DNA of 64,000 bases from an uncultured Porphyromonadaceae bacterium. GTDB lineage: Bacteria > Bacteroidota > Bacteroidia > Bacteroidales > Muribaculaceae. Shown here piece after piece: positions 19,214 through 28,002 of this stretch (positions are counted from its first letter, which is position 1; every line of letters starts with the position of its first letter). The notes below the pieces were generated by a model that was not told where the DNA came from, did no database searches, and worked only from the letters and a program-made list of their open reading frames with translations. Both the position numbers and the translations under genes were made by a program. The stretch is from NCBI GenBank assembly GCA_900550395.1, contig URSD01000003.1:23118-87117 (forward strand), given 5' to 3'.

Positions 19214-20430
19214 TGTGTGGAGATAAGCGAGTCCTTGAAGCCGATGAAATAGAGCACGCCGTCGAGGCCTATGGTCGATATGCTCTGCTTGGCCGTCTGT
19301 TTCACCTTCGGTTTGGCGTGGAACGCTATGCCGAGTCCTGCGGTAGAGAGCATGGGCAGGTCGTTGGCGCCGTCGCCCACGGCAATTGTCTGAGCTATAT
19401 CAATATTCTCCACCTGAGCGATGATGCGCAGCAACTCGGCCTTGCGCTTGCCGTCGACGATGTCGCCGACGTATCGGCCGGTGAGCCGTCCGTTTTCGAT
19501 TTCAAGCTCGTTGGCATATACGTAGTCGATGCCGAATTTCTGCTTGAGATAGTTGCCGAAATAGGTGAATCCGCCCGAGAGGATGGCCGTCTTGAAGCCT
19601 GCGCGCTTTAGCACCTGCATCATGCGGCCTACGCCTTCGGTGATGGGCAGGTTCTCTGCTATCTCGCGCATCACGCTCTCGTCGAGACCCTTGAGCAGGG
19701 CCACGCGCTCGCGGAAGCTCTCGCAGAAGTCAATCTCGCCGCGCATGGCGCGCTCGGTGATGGCCTTGACCTTGTCGCCCACTCCGGCGCGCATAGCCAG
19801 TTCGTCGATGACCTCCGTCTCAATCAGTGTGGAATCCATATCGAAGCATACCAGACGGCGGCAGCGGCGGAACACATTGTCCTGCTGGAGGGAGATGTCG
19901 AACTCATTCTCACTCGACATCTTCATGAAATGCTCCTGCATGGCCGCCACATCGTGCGGTGTGCCGCGCACGGAGAACTCCACGCAGCTCTTGGAAAGAG
20001 GCTGCTCGTCGTCGTTCAGCGGCATGCGGCCCGTAAGGCGCTGTATGCCGTCGATGTTCAGTCCCTGCGCGGCGATTTCGGCCGTCACCAGCGCTATGTG
20101 TCTTGCGCTGAGACGTCGTCCCAGGGTGGTGATGATCCAGCGGTTCTTGCCCTGTCGCGCCACCCACTCCTCATATTCGGCCACGGTGATGGGCGTGAAG
20201 CGAATCTTCACGTTCAGGTCGTAGGCGCGGAACAGCAGGTCCTTCATGATGTCGCCGCTGCGCGCGCTGTCGGTGCGAATGAGGATGCCCAGCGAGAGGT
20301 AGTGATGTATGTCGGCCTGACCGATGTCAAGAATGCGGGCATCGTACTTAGCCAGAATTTCAGTAAGCGCGGAAGTCACGCCCGGGCGGTCGCTGCCCGA
20401 GATGTTTATGAGAATGAGTTCTATATCCAT
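19210..20430 (-). CDS. serB: Phosphoserine phosphatase with N-terminal ACT domains
   Basis: The enzyme catalyses the last step of serine synthesis. Two ACT-like regulatory repeats fill about residues 1-185 (ISGSDRPGVTSALTEIL at the start). The HAD phosphatase follows, with nucleophile Asp in VCFDMDSTLIETE, motif II in AILSGGFTYF and motif IV in GDGANDLPML. Two ACT domains suggest feedback control by amino acids. At 406 residues this is the normal length for the Bacteroidota form. It is the first gene of a four-gene operon, preceded by a TTACTTTG promoter-like motif. Confidence 0.95.
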   Translation of the reverse strand: MDIELILINISGSDRPGVTSALTEILAKYDARILDIGQADIHHYLSLGILIRTDSARSGDIMKDLLFRAYDLNVKIRFTPITVAEYEEWVARQGKNRWIITTLGRRLSARHIALVTAEIAAQGLNIDGIQRLTGRMPLNDDEQPLSKSCVEFSVRGTPHDVAAMQEHFMKMSSENEFDISLQQDNVFRRCRRLVCFDMDSTLIETEVIDELAMRAGVGDKVKAITERAMRGEIDFCESFRERVALLKGLDESVMREIAENLPITEGVGRMMQVLKRAGFKTAILSGGFTYFGNYLKQKFGIDYVYANELEIENGRLTGRYVGDIVDGKRKAELLRIIAQVENIDIAQTIAVGDGANDLPMLSTAGLGIAFHAKPKVKQTAKQSISTIGLDGVLYFIGFKDSLISTQ

Positions 20431-20449
20431 GAGCGTTGGTGTGAGAATG

Positions 20450-20457
20450 CAAAGTAA
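20450..20457 (-). promoter_or_regulatory. Promoter-like motif TTACTTTG for the serB operon
   Basis: One mismatch from TAnnTTTG on the minus strand, about 20 nt before the serB ATG. Confidence 0.4.
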
Positions 20458-20503
20458 GCAAATTTTTCGTTAAACTGCAAACACGGTAAGCCTTAAAAAG
20501 GCA

Positions 20504-20533
20504 CGCGTCTGATGTTCCCCAACATCAGACGCG
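20504..20533 (-). terminator. Hairpin terminator after the LruC gene
   Basis: A perfect 13-bp stem (CGCGTCTGATGTT) with a CCCC loop. Read on the minus strand it is followed by TGCC and five T residues. It lies between the LruC gene end and serB. Confidence 0.65.
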
Positions 20534-20579
20534 CTGAATATTAAATTCTTAATTTAGTGTTTTATCATTATCTTGCAGG

Positions 20580-22538
20580 TTATCTCCCGATAACGTAATT
20601 CTCATTGGTGGGTGTTGCGCTCCAGTTGCCGCCCTCGCTGTTAGCATCAAAAATGTTGGTTTCCATCCACTTTAGGAACCCTTCACCATAGGCATCGTCT
20701 ATAGCGATACGTTCTCGGGGCCAGCGCCAGGGATTGCCCTCGGGCTGATATATCAGAATCATCTGCGGCGCCACGGCGTTTTCTTTTCTTACAGGAGGAG
20801 TGACAGTGCGTTCCTCGTCCTCGATGAGCAGATAGAAGCCACCCATGCTCCGTTTGTAAGCCTCGTTGTCATTCTGGTCGTACACATCTGTGGGCGACGT
20901 TATTGAAAAATCATCCGGAACAGAAATAGTGATGGGTTCGGCGCTGTAAGAATTTACCTGAGTGTTTATCATCTCCGTGTAGGGCAAAGTGCCGTCGCCG
21001 AAAAGGCTGTGCCATTCGCGCTCGTCTACCTTTTTACCGTCGCGCATCAGATAAGTCCGCAGTGTGCCTCCGGCTGCCAGCGGAGTAATAGTGGCTTCGC
21101 CGCTGCCTGCCACATGTTCTATTTCAAAAACCACATCATTGAAGTCGAAATCGTCTTTGCCGCCAAGGTCCTCGCATGCGATAAGCCACTTTATGGGCTT
21201 GGCGTCCGGATCGTCCTCATCTTTTATCTCAGGAATTTCATACGGGCTCTCGGAATCAATAAAGAATATCTGGTCGTTGAGGTCGCGGTCGGAATGTACG
21301 TTCGGGTTTGCATCCTCATCCCAGTCTTCAAAGGCAAGCACTCGATACGTCCTGCCGCTGGGTGCATCGTACATATACGATGCGGCATGCACAGCCTGCA
21401 GCAGTTCGCTGCCTCCGGCAGGGTCTATCATGTTTTTCTTGTTATATATACTGTTGGAATACAGGCGCAGATAGCCGTCGGTATCTATAGGTTTCCCTTC
21501 GTCATCAAGATCAAAGATTACGGGCTCGACGTTTTCCTTCGTGGGGATGCCGTGGTCCGGCGCTTTTTCATCCCATTCCTGAGTGCGCAGATACAGACCG
21601 AATCGCGTACCCTCGGCAATATCGAACTCTATGCCGCGACTTTGCCATTTTACCGGAAACTGAAATCCCCAGTCAATCATATCCTGATAACTAAAACCTG
21701 CCTCTTCCAGTTCCTGATAGGCATTATATTCCGGATAACTGCAGTTCTGAGCAGCAGTCACCCCATCGGACGAACCGGGGTAGACCCAATATCCGTCAGG
21801 AGCACCATAGGGCTGATATAGCAGATTGCCCTGAGTACCGTCCACAGGAGCTATTTTGGCCGTATAGAATGGGATATGTACCATCTGGCGCTTGCCCGTC
21901 GCGGGGTCCTTATGAATATAGTATATGCCAAGAGTATTGTACCGGCCTGTGTTCCAGAATACGGGATAAATAGTAAACGGCCCGTTAGCCAAAAACTCGA
22001 AGTTTTGTGATACGCCCTCTATATCGAGATTGTTGTGGTTTTCTTTCAGCTTGTCACCGAACGAGCGTACCGCCACGTCGGAGATTTCCCGATAACCCGT
22101 CGTGCGTTTGAATTTAACCACATCATTGGGATCGGCCTTCATGTCCCATATGGCACGCCCGGACGACGCGAAAGCCACTTTTCCGCCAAGTCGCGTACGA
22201 CACTTCTCACCACCGCAGAAGACAGTCACCTCCTCTACACCCTTAGGCACATCAAATCCGAGGTCACGACAACCGACTACATTCTTATAATCGGCCAACA
22301 GGTAATCCGTACCACGGATTTTTGCTGTTATTCTCACTTCGGCCGCAATATCGGTGTTGACATTGATGCTACCGCGCGTGGCAGCGTTCCAGTCGTGGCC
22401 GGGATTTATCACACCGAAATTTTTCACCCATTCACGCGTGTATAACTCAGAGTCCGGTATGGGTGGAACTTCACTTATACAAGAGGCGCAAAAAGTCGAC
22501 AAAGCACCCAGCGCCATGTAAACAAGACACTTTTTCAT
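20580..22538 (-). CDS. LruC-domain lipoprotein
   Basis: This 652-residue surface or periplasmic lipoprotein has a lipobox near residue 20 (LSTFCASC). The early motif EWVKNFGVINPGHDWNAATR is the hallmark N-terminus of Bacteroidota LruC-domain proteins. A DUF4114-type Ca-binding-like segment reads DRDLNDQIFFIDSE and DFDFNDVVFEIEH. The C-terminal region (about 480-650) matches the DUF4842 part. These proteins are often found near fimbrial or adhesin loci. None is seen here, so its partner is unknown. The acidic DxD repeats suggest calcium binding, which is inferred. Confidence 0.8.
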   Translation of the reverse strand: MKKCLVYMALGALSTFCASCISEVPPIPDSELYTREWVKNFGVINPGHDWNAATRGSINVNTDIAAEVRITAKIRGTDYLLADYKNVVGCRDLGFDVPKGVEEVTVFCGGEKCRTRLGGKVAFASSGRAIWDMKADPNDVVKFKRTTGYREISDVAVRSFGDKLKENHNNLDIEGVSQNFEFLANGPFTIYPVFWNTGRYNTLGIYYIHKDPATGKRQMVHIPFYTAKIAPVDGTQGNLLYQPYGAPDGYWVYPGSSDGVTAAQNCSYPEYNAYQELEEAGFSYQDMIDWGFQFPVKWQSRGIEFDIAEGTRFGLYLRTQEWDEKAPDHGIPTKENVEPVIFDLDDEGKPIDTDGYLRLYSNSIYNKKNMIDPAGGSELLQAVHAASYMYDAPSGRTYRVLAFEDWDEDANPNVHSDRDLNDQIFFIDSESPYEIPEIKDEDDPDAKPIKWLIACEDLGGKDDFDFNDVVFEIEHVAGSGEATITPLAAGGTLRTYLMRDGKKVDEREWHSLFGDGTLPYTEMINTQVNSYSAEPITISVPDDFSITSPTDVYDQNDNEAYKRSMGGFYLLIEDEERTVTPPVRKENAVAPQMILIYQPEGNPWRWPRERIAIDDAYGEGFLKWMETNIFDANSEGGNWSATPTNENYVIGR

Positions 22539-22602
22539 CTGTAAAACAGTGAATTAGATCAACAACACTTAATGTCTATCGTTCTCTATCGAAATTTTTG
22601 CG

Positions 22603-22610
22603 CAAAATTA
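22603..22610 (-). promoter_or_regulatory. -7 promoter motif TAATTTTG for the LruC gene
   Basis: A perfect TAnnTTTG match on the minus strand that gives a leader of about 60 nt. Confidence 0.55.
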
Positions 22611-22748
22611 ATTTATATAATCCGATTTTTAGACCCCCCCTCCTGTTAAAATACGTTAACAAATGCGTTTTTGAATCAATTTCACAAAATATGGAAAGAA
22701 TATCAACTGTTATTAGGTATTCCGGCCCTCATAAACGTATAAGCAGGC

Positions 22749-24407
22749 ATGAAAAGAATAATATTATCGGCTGCCGCCATACTTGTTGCAGCAGTCATGA
22801 ACGCAGAACTCTCGGAAGCATGGGTGCCCGACCTCGGCAACGGCATGTATAAAAATCCCGTTATCTTCGCCGACTATTCCGACCCGGATGCCGTGCGCGG
22901 CCCCGAGGGCGATTACTGGATGACGGCGTCGAGCTTCGCGTGCACGCCGGGACTGCCGATACTCCACAGCACCGACCTCGTAAACTGGGAGATAGTCAAC
23001 TACGCACTGCCTGCCGTGCCGCCCTACGACTTCTACAACGCCGCACCGCGCCACGGCAAAGGCGTGTGGGCGCCGAGCATACGCTGGCACGACGGCATGT
23101 ACTATATCTACTGGGGCGACCCCGACTTCGGCATATTCATGACAAAGACAGCCGACCCGCGGGGCAAATGGAACGAGCCCGTACTCGTGAAAGCCGGACG
23201 CGGCATGATAGACCCCGTGCCGCTGTGGGACGATGACGGCAAGGTGTATCTCGCACACGCCTGGGCGGCCAGCCGCGCAGGATTCAACAGCATCGTCACC
23301 GTCTTCGAACTCAGCCCCGACGGCGAGCGCGCCATATCGGAGCCAGTGCTCGTGTTCGACGGCAACGACGGCATCAACCACACCATAGAAGGCCCGAAGC
23401 TCTACAAGCGCAACGGCTGGTACTACATCTTCGCTCCGGCCGGCGGCGTGGAGAAAGGCTGGCAGCTCGCCATGCGCTCGCGCAGCGTGTACGGCCCGTA
23501 CGAGGTAAAGCGCGTAATGGAACAGGGCAAGACACCCGTCAACGGCCCGCACCAGGGAGCGTGGGTCGACGATGCCGCCGGACAGTCGTGGTTCATCCAC
23601 TTCCAGGACCGCGGCCCATACGGACGCGTGGTGCATCTTAACCCCATGCGCTGGAACGACGACTGGCCCGTGATAGGCAGCGACCCGGACGGCGACGGCT
23701 GCGGCAACCCGGTGCTGATGCACAAGAAACCCGTAGCCGCCAAGCCGGACGGAGCGCGCCTGACTCCGCAGACCGACGACGACTTCGCATCCGACACGCT
23801 CGGCCTGCAATGGGAATGGCACGGCAATCCCGGCCTCGACTACGGCTTCGCCACCCGTCAGGGATTCTTCCGCCTCTACAGCTACCGCACGCCTAAGGAC
23901 TACGCGAACCTGTGGACCGTCCCCAACCTGCTGCTGCAGAAGTTCCCCGCCGAGGAGTTCACGGCCACGGCCAAAGTGCGCGTCTCGGCCAAAGCCACCA
24001 GCGAGGGCGCCATCAGCGGCATTGTGGTGATGGGATGGGACTACAGCTGCCTCGGGCTTGAGAAGCGCGGCGACAACTTCGTGCTGAAACGCATCAGCTG
24101 CACCGACGCCGAGCAGGGCACTCCGGAGACCGTGCAGGACATCGCCGTCATAGCTCCTACACGCAGCTACAACGCCGGCCTCTACCCCAACCATGAGTGC
24201 GACATCTGGCTGCGCGTACACGTGGGCCGCGGTGCGCTCTGCACCTTCAGCTACAGCACCGACGGCAAGCGCTGGCACGAAGCCGGCACGGCCTTCAAGG
24301 CCCGTCAGGGCAAATGGATAGGAGCGAAGCTCGGACTATTCAGCATCACACCCGACACCGTGGACCGCGGCTGGATGGACATCGACAGCTTCCTCATAAC
24401 AAAGTAG
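22749..24407 (+). CDS. Secreted glycoside hydrolase family 43 enzyme
   Basis: This 552-residue enzyme has a short signal peptide and a five-bladed GH43 propeller at about residues 30-320. The catalytic base is in ADYSDPDAVRG, the pKa-modulating Asp in GMIDPVPLWDDDG, and the acid in TIEGPKLYKRNG. A C-terminal beta-sandwich of the XynB/DUF1349 type (about 345-550) follows. Related enzymes are beta-xylosidases or alpha-L-arabinofuranosidases acting on plant hemicellulose or pectin side chains. No SusC/SusD pair is adjacent, so it may serve a locus elsewhere. I found no clear -7 motif upstream. Confidence 0.88.
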   Translation: MKRIILSAAAILVAAVMNAELSEAWVPDLGNGMYKNPVIFADYSDPDAVRGPEGDYWMTASSFACTPGLPILHSTDLVNWEIVNYALPAVPPYDFYNAAPRHGKGVWAPSIRWHDGMYYIYWGDPDFGIFMTKTADPRGKWNEPVLVKAGRGMIDPVPLWDDDGKVYLAHAWAASRAGFNSIVTVFELSPDGERAISEPVLVFDGNDGINHTIEGPKLYKRNGWYYIFAPAGGVEKGWQLAMRSRSVYGPYEVKRVMEQGKTPVNGPHQGAWVDDAAGQSWFIHFQDRGPYGRVVHLNPMRWNDDWPVIGSDPDGDGCGNPVLMHKKPVAAKPDGARLTPQTDDDFASDTLGLQWEWHGNPGLDYGFATRQGFFRLYSYRTPKDYANLWTVPNLLLQKFPAEEFTATAKVRVSAKATSEGAISGIVVMGWDYSCLGLEKRGDNFVLKRISCTDAEQGTPETVQDIAVIAPTRSYNAGLYPNHECDIWLRVHVGRGALCTFSYSTDGKRWHEAGTAFKARQGKWIGAKLGLFSITPDTVDRGWMDIDSFLITK

Positions 24408-24409
24408 TA

Positions 24410-24646
24410 TTATTCCCGGTATTGAGTCGGATTCAGCCCGAGTGTGCGCTGCACGTAACGGCTGAAATATGCCGGCGAGGAAAACCGGAACATATCGGAA
24501 ATCTGCACGAACGACAGACTCTTGTCGCGCAGCAGGCGGGCAATATCCATAGACGTATAGCGGTTTATCCAGTAGTTTGCCGGATAGCCGCTTTTTTTTT
24601 CGGCCTTTGATGCAAAAATATCCGCAATATGTAATTTTGGTATCAA
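24410..24646 (-). pseudogene. Remnant of an AraC-type regulator (C-terminal HTH only)
   Basis: The 78-residue frame ends with a recognisable AraC second helix-turn-helix: MDIARLLRDKSLSFVQISDMF and YFSRYVQRTLGLNPTQYRE. The sensor domain and most of the first HTH are missing, and the upstream part is low-complexity with an A/T homopolymer. It lies tail-to-tail against the GH43 gene with a 2-nt gap. A functional regulator is unlikely. It is probably what is left of the original control gene of this locus. Confidence 0.7.
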
Positions 24647-24716
24647 AAGCCGAATTTTGCATAACGGCGCATACGTGGAAAATTAAGAATTTTGCACAAC
24701 GAAAAATCACACTGAC

Positions 24717-25832
24717 ATGAAACGCAATATTCTTTCAGCATTAGCCCTCTGCGTTGCCGCCACGGCAGGCATGGCACAGACTCCGCAGGAGCCGGCCAAA
24801 GTCTACTTCACATCAGAGATAACGCCTGAATCGCTTTCAGGCATCTTCCAGGCCCTGGGCGTACAGCCCGAAGGCAATGTAGCCGTCAAAATCAGCACGG
24901 GCGAATCGGCGCAGAGCAATCATCTGCGTCCCGAACTCATAGGCAAGCTCGTGAAAGAAGTCAACGGCAGCATCGTGGAGTGCAACACGGCCTACGGAGG
25001 TAACCGTTCCAACACCGCCTCCCACCGCCGCGCCATCGAAGAACGCGGCTACGGCAAAATAGCCACCGTCGACATCATGGACGAGGACGGAGGCATGGAG
25101 CTGCCCATGCAGGACACGAAATGGTTCTCGGAGAATCTTGTAGGCAGCCATCTCGCCAACTACGACTTCATGATCAACCTCGCCCACTTCAAGGGTCACG
25201 CCATGGGAGGCTTCGGCGGCGTGCTGAAGAACCAGAGCATCGGCATAGCCACGCCCGACGGCAAGACGCGCATCCACACTGCCGGCGCCTACTCCGACCC
25301 GCAGTTCGTCTTCCGACAGCCTCACGGCCAGGACGCATTCCTGGAATCGATGGCCGGCGCCGCGCAGTCAGTCCACAACTATTTCAAGGGCAAGAAAGGC
25401 ATCGTGTACATCAACGTAATGAACAACCTCTCCGTCGACTGCGACTGCGACGGACACCCGCATGCCCCAGAGATGAAGGACATAGGCATACTCGCGTCCC
25501 TCGACCCCGTGGCGCTCGACAAGGCATGCCTCGACCTCGTGTTCGGCCACGTGTCGACGCAGGGCGACAACAGCGCGCCACTCATCGAACGCATCTCCAG
25601 CCGCCACGGCACGCACACCGTCGACTATGCCGAGCAGATAGGCCTCGGAACCACGTCCTATGACCTCATAGACATAACATCCGCCGGCATAGGCGACGTT
25701 GCCGCCAAAGGCATAAGAAAGTACAATGTGTTCGACACCAACGGAGTGAAAGTGCTGTCCAATGCCGCCGACCTTTCCGGCCTTCAGCCCGGTCTGTATA
25801 TCGTCAACGGACGCAAACAGAAGATAGACTGA
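24717..25832 (+). CDS. Exported DUF362 protein
   Basis: A signal peptide (MKRNILSALALCVAATAGMAQ) is followed by one DUF362 domain (about residues 28-330) with characteristic SNHLRPELIGKLV, MINLAHFKGHAMGGFGGVLKN and LASLDPVALDKACLDL. Many family members carry 4Fe-4S ferredoxin motifs, but no CxxCxxC cluster is visible here. The last 35 residues (LSGLQPGLYIVNGRKQKID) resemble the end of a short type A type IX sorting domain. It lies 8 nt before a TonB receptor gene in a clear two-gene operon, which suggests a periplasmic or surface step linked to uptake. Its reaction is unknown. Confidence 0.8.
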   Translation: MKRNILSALALCVAATAGMAQTPQEPAKVYFTSEITPESLSGIFQALGVQPEGNVAVKISTGESAQSNHLRPELIGKLVKEVNGSIVECNTAYGGNRSNTASHRRAIEERGYGKIATVDIMDEDGGMELPMQDTKWFSENLVGSHLANYDFMINLAHFKGHAMGGFGGVLKNQSIGIATPDGKTRIHTAGAYSDPQFVFRQPHGQDAFLESMAGAAQSVHNYFKGKKGIVYINVMNNLSVDCDCDGHPHAPEMKDIGILASLDPVALDKACLDLVFGHVSTQGDNSAPLIERISSRHGTHTVDYAEQIGLGTTSYDLIDITSAGIGDVAAKGIRKYNVFDTNGVKVLSNAADLSGLQPGLYIVNGRKQKID

Positions 25833-25840
25833 CCGCAGCC

Positions 25841-27703
25841 ATGAAACTAAGGATTCCCGGCATAGCCGTCCTGTCCGTTCTCGCAATTTCGGCTCCCGCG
25901 ATTTCGGGAGCCGAAATTGCCGACTCGGCCAAGGTTCTCGACGAGATTGTCGTCACGGGCACAAGCAGCGCTGTGCCCCAGAAGCTGCTGCCATATACTG
26001 TTTCTGTGGTAAATCACCGCCAGCTCGAGGCCACTGGTCAGACCCAGATTCTCTCGGCTGTATCGGGCATGGTGCCGAGCCTTTTCGTGTCACAGCGCAG
26101 CATCTTCGGCTTCGGCGTGAGCAACGGCGGCTCGGGCCACATCAAGCTCCGCGGCGTAGGCGGCGACAGAGCCGGCGCCGTGCTGATGATGGTCGACGGT
26201 CAGCCTCAGTTCGCCGGCATATACTCGCACCACATCGCCGACTTCTACGACAAGGAATACGTTGACCGCGTCGAAGTGCTCCGCGGTCCCGGTTCCGTGC
26301 TGTACGGTTCCAACGCGATGGCCGGTACCATCAACGTCATAACCAAAAACGCGACGGCCGACGGCGTCCGTACCACCCTGCAATCGCAGTACGGCTCGTA
26401 CAACACCTGGCTGACGTCCGTCACCAACACCGTACGCCGCGGCCGCTTCTCCTCCCTCGTCTCTCTGTCCTACGACCGCACCGACGGGACCGTCGACAAT
26501 TTCGATTTCAAGCAGGCCGACGGATATGCCAAAATAAGCTACGACTTCTCCGACAGATGGCATGCCACCGTCGACTACACGCTGATGAACTTCCGGGGCA
26601 ACGACCCGATATATCCTACCCTCTCCAACCCAGAGTCGACGGATATTTACCACCAGAACATCACGCGCGGAAAAGCCGTAGCCACAGTGACGAACACCTA
26701 CGGCGCACTGTCCGGCTCGGCACGTATATACTATAACTACGGCAATCACTTCGTAGACGACCCGCGTCATTTCCACAGCACCGACGACCGCCTCGGAGTA
26801 ATCCTGTACGAAAGCTTCAGACCCTGGAAGGGCGCCGCGGCTACCGTGGGCTTCGACTTCGACTCGTACTCGGGCGAGATTCCCGTCTCGGGAGGCAACC
26901 ACCACACCGAAGGCTCCATGAGCACTATCTCGCGGAAAACCATCGTGGAGTACTCTCCATACCTCACGCTCTCGCAGGCACTCCCCGGCGGCATCGCCAA
27001 TGTCAACGCCGGCCTGCGCATGGCCAACAGCGACAAATTCGACACACAGTGGATTCCGCAATTCGGCTTTTCCATAAATCCCGGCGCCGACTGGACGCTG
27101 AAAGGCAACCTCGCCATGGGCTACCGCAACCCGTCGTTCCGCGAACTGTATCTCTACCGCATGGCCAATCCCGACCTTCAGCCCGAGAAGATGATGAACT
27201 ACGAGCTTTCGGCCGCAAAATCCTTTTCCCGGTACTTCTCGGCCGAGCTCACCGCCTACTACAGCAAGGGCGACAACATGATACAGACCGTCGACCAGAA
27301 GAACCGGAACACCGGCCGCTTCATCAACAAAGGCATAGAACTGTCGGCACGCAGCCATCCTCTGGACAACCTCTGGCTTACGGCCACCTACAGCTACCTG
27401 CACACATCGCTCCGCAACCTGACGGGCGCGCCCCGCAACCAGTATTACCTCGGCGCAGAGTGGAACCCGTGGACATTCCTCAACATCGCGGCCGACCTGA
27501 AAGGCGTCGGCGGCCTCTTTGTGGCCGACGGCATCAGCCATCAGAATTACTCCCTCCTGAATCTGAAGGTCACATGGGACATCTGCCACGCCATCGCCGT
27601 GTTCACGCGGCTCGAGAACATCACCGACGCCAGCTACACCATAAACCGCGGCTACGAGATGCCGGGCTTCACCGCGATGGGCGGCTTCAGGCTCCGCTTC
27701 TGA
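25841..27703 (+). CDS. TonB-dependent outer-membrane receptor
   Basis: A signal peptide is followed by a TonB box-like segment (LDEIVVTGTSS, about residues 30-42). The plug domain ends VEVLRGPGSVLYGSNAMAGTINVITK, and a 22-strand barrel closes with FTAMGGFRLRF. At 620 residues it is of the cobalamin/siderophore receptor size (BtuB-like), without the SusC-type N-terminal extension. The ligand is unknown; a metal chelate or cofactor is possible given the size. The signal-peptide coding region contains a perfect 16-bp hairpin at 25883-25920. It is co-transcribed with the DUF362 gene. Confidence 0.9.
   Translation: MKLRIPGIAVLSVLAISAPAISGAEIADSAKVLDEIVVTGTSSAVPQKLLPYTVSVVNHRQLEATGQTQILSAVSGMVPSLFVSQRSIFGFGVSNGGSGHIKLRGVGGDRAGAVLMMVDGQPQFAGIYSHHIADFYDKEYVDRVEVLRGPGSVLYGSNAMAGTINVITKNATADGVRTTLQSQYGSYNTWLTSVTNTVRRGRFSSLVSLSYDRTDGTVDNFDFKQADGYAKISYDFSDRWHATVDYTLMNFRGNDPIYPTLSNPESTDIYHQNITRGKAVATVTNTYGALSGSARIYYNYGNHFVDDPRHFHSTDDRLGVILYESFRPWKGAAATVGFDFDSYSGEIPVSGGNHHTEGSMSTISRKTIVEYSPYLTLSQALPGGIANVNAGLRMANSDKFDTQWIPQFGFSINPGADWTLKGNLAMGYRNPSFRELYLYRMANPDLQPEKMMNYELSAAKSFSRYFSAELTAYYSKGDNMIQTVDQKNRNTGRFINKGIELSARSHPLDNLWLTATYSYLHTSLRNLTGAPRNQYYLGAEWNPWTFLNIAADLKGVGGLFVADGISHQNYSLLNLKVTWDICHAIAVFTRLENITDASYTINRGYEMPGFTAMGGFRLRF
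25883..25920 (+). repeat. Perfect 16-bp hairpin inside the receptor start region
   Basis: GCAATTTCGGCTCCCG and its exact complement flank a 6-nt loop, about 42 nt after the ATG of the TonB receptor. It would form a strong hairpin in the mRNA. No T-run follows. Confidence 0.8.
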
Positions 27704-27730
27704 ATTTTCTGCACATCCTACGAGAGTCCG

Positions 27731-27841
27731 ATGTCAGAAGCCGATGCCACGCTGCACAAAGGCTATCCCGACTACAACTGGAAAAAGGGTCTGCGCCTGC
27801 CGGCCACGCCCGAACAGATCAAAGCATGGATTGAAGAGTGA
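27731..27841 (+). CDS. Possible 36-residue ORF or gene fragment after the TonB receptor
   Basis: An ATG-to-TGA frame encodes 36 residues including KGYPDYNWKKGLRLPATPEQ. It is in the same reading frame as the receptor, 27 nt beyond its stop, and ends 22 nt before a terminator. I do not recognise the family. It looks like the C-terminus of a lost protein rather than low-complexity noise. Confidence 0.3.
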   Translation: MSEADATLHKGYPDYNWKKGLRLPATPEQIKAWIEE

Positions 27842-27863
27842 CATAGGGTAGACCCGATAGCCG

Positions 27864-27896
27864 GGAGGCTGCGTTTCGGCGCAGTCTCCTTTTTTT
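27864..27896 (+). terminator. Terminator of the DUF362-TonB receptor operon
   Basis: GGAGGCTGCG pairs with CGCAGTCTCC (one G-T wobble) around a 6-nt loop, followed by seven T residues. Confidence 0.85.
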
Positions 27897-28002
27897 CGTC
27901 GATTGAGTGAATCGGTAATTAAGCACGTATTATCATAATAACGATATTTCCGAGCAATACCACAAACACAATCCATATGCCCGAAATAATAACCACATTA
28001 TA

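Noticed and set aside
16934..19252. Open frame of 772 codons on the plus strand opposite the patatin gene
   Set aside because: It mirrors the real gene in a GC-rich region, has no family features, starts within a neighbouring gene and lacks a promoter motif.
26090..27589. Open frame of 499 codons opposite the TonB receptor gene
   Set aside because: Antisense shadow; the receptor motifs on the plus strand are unambiguous.
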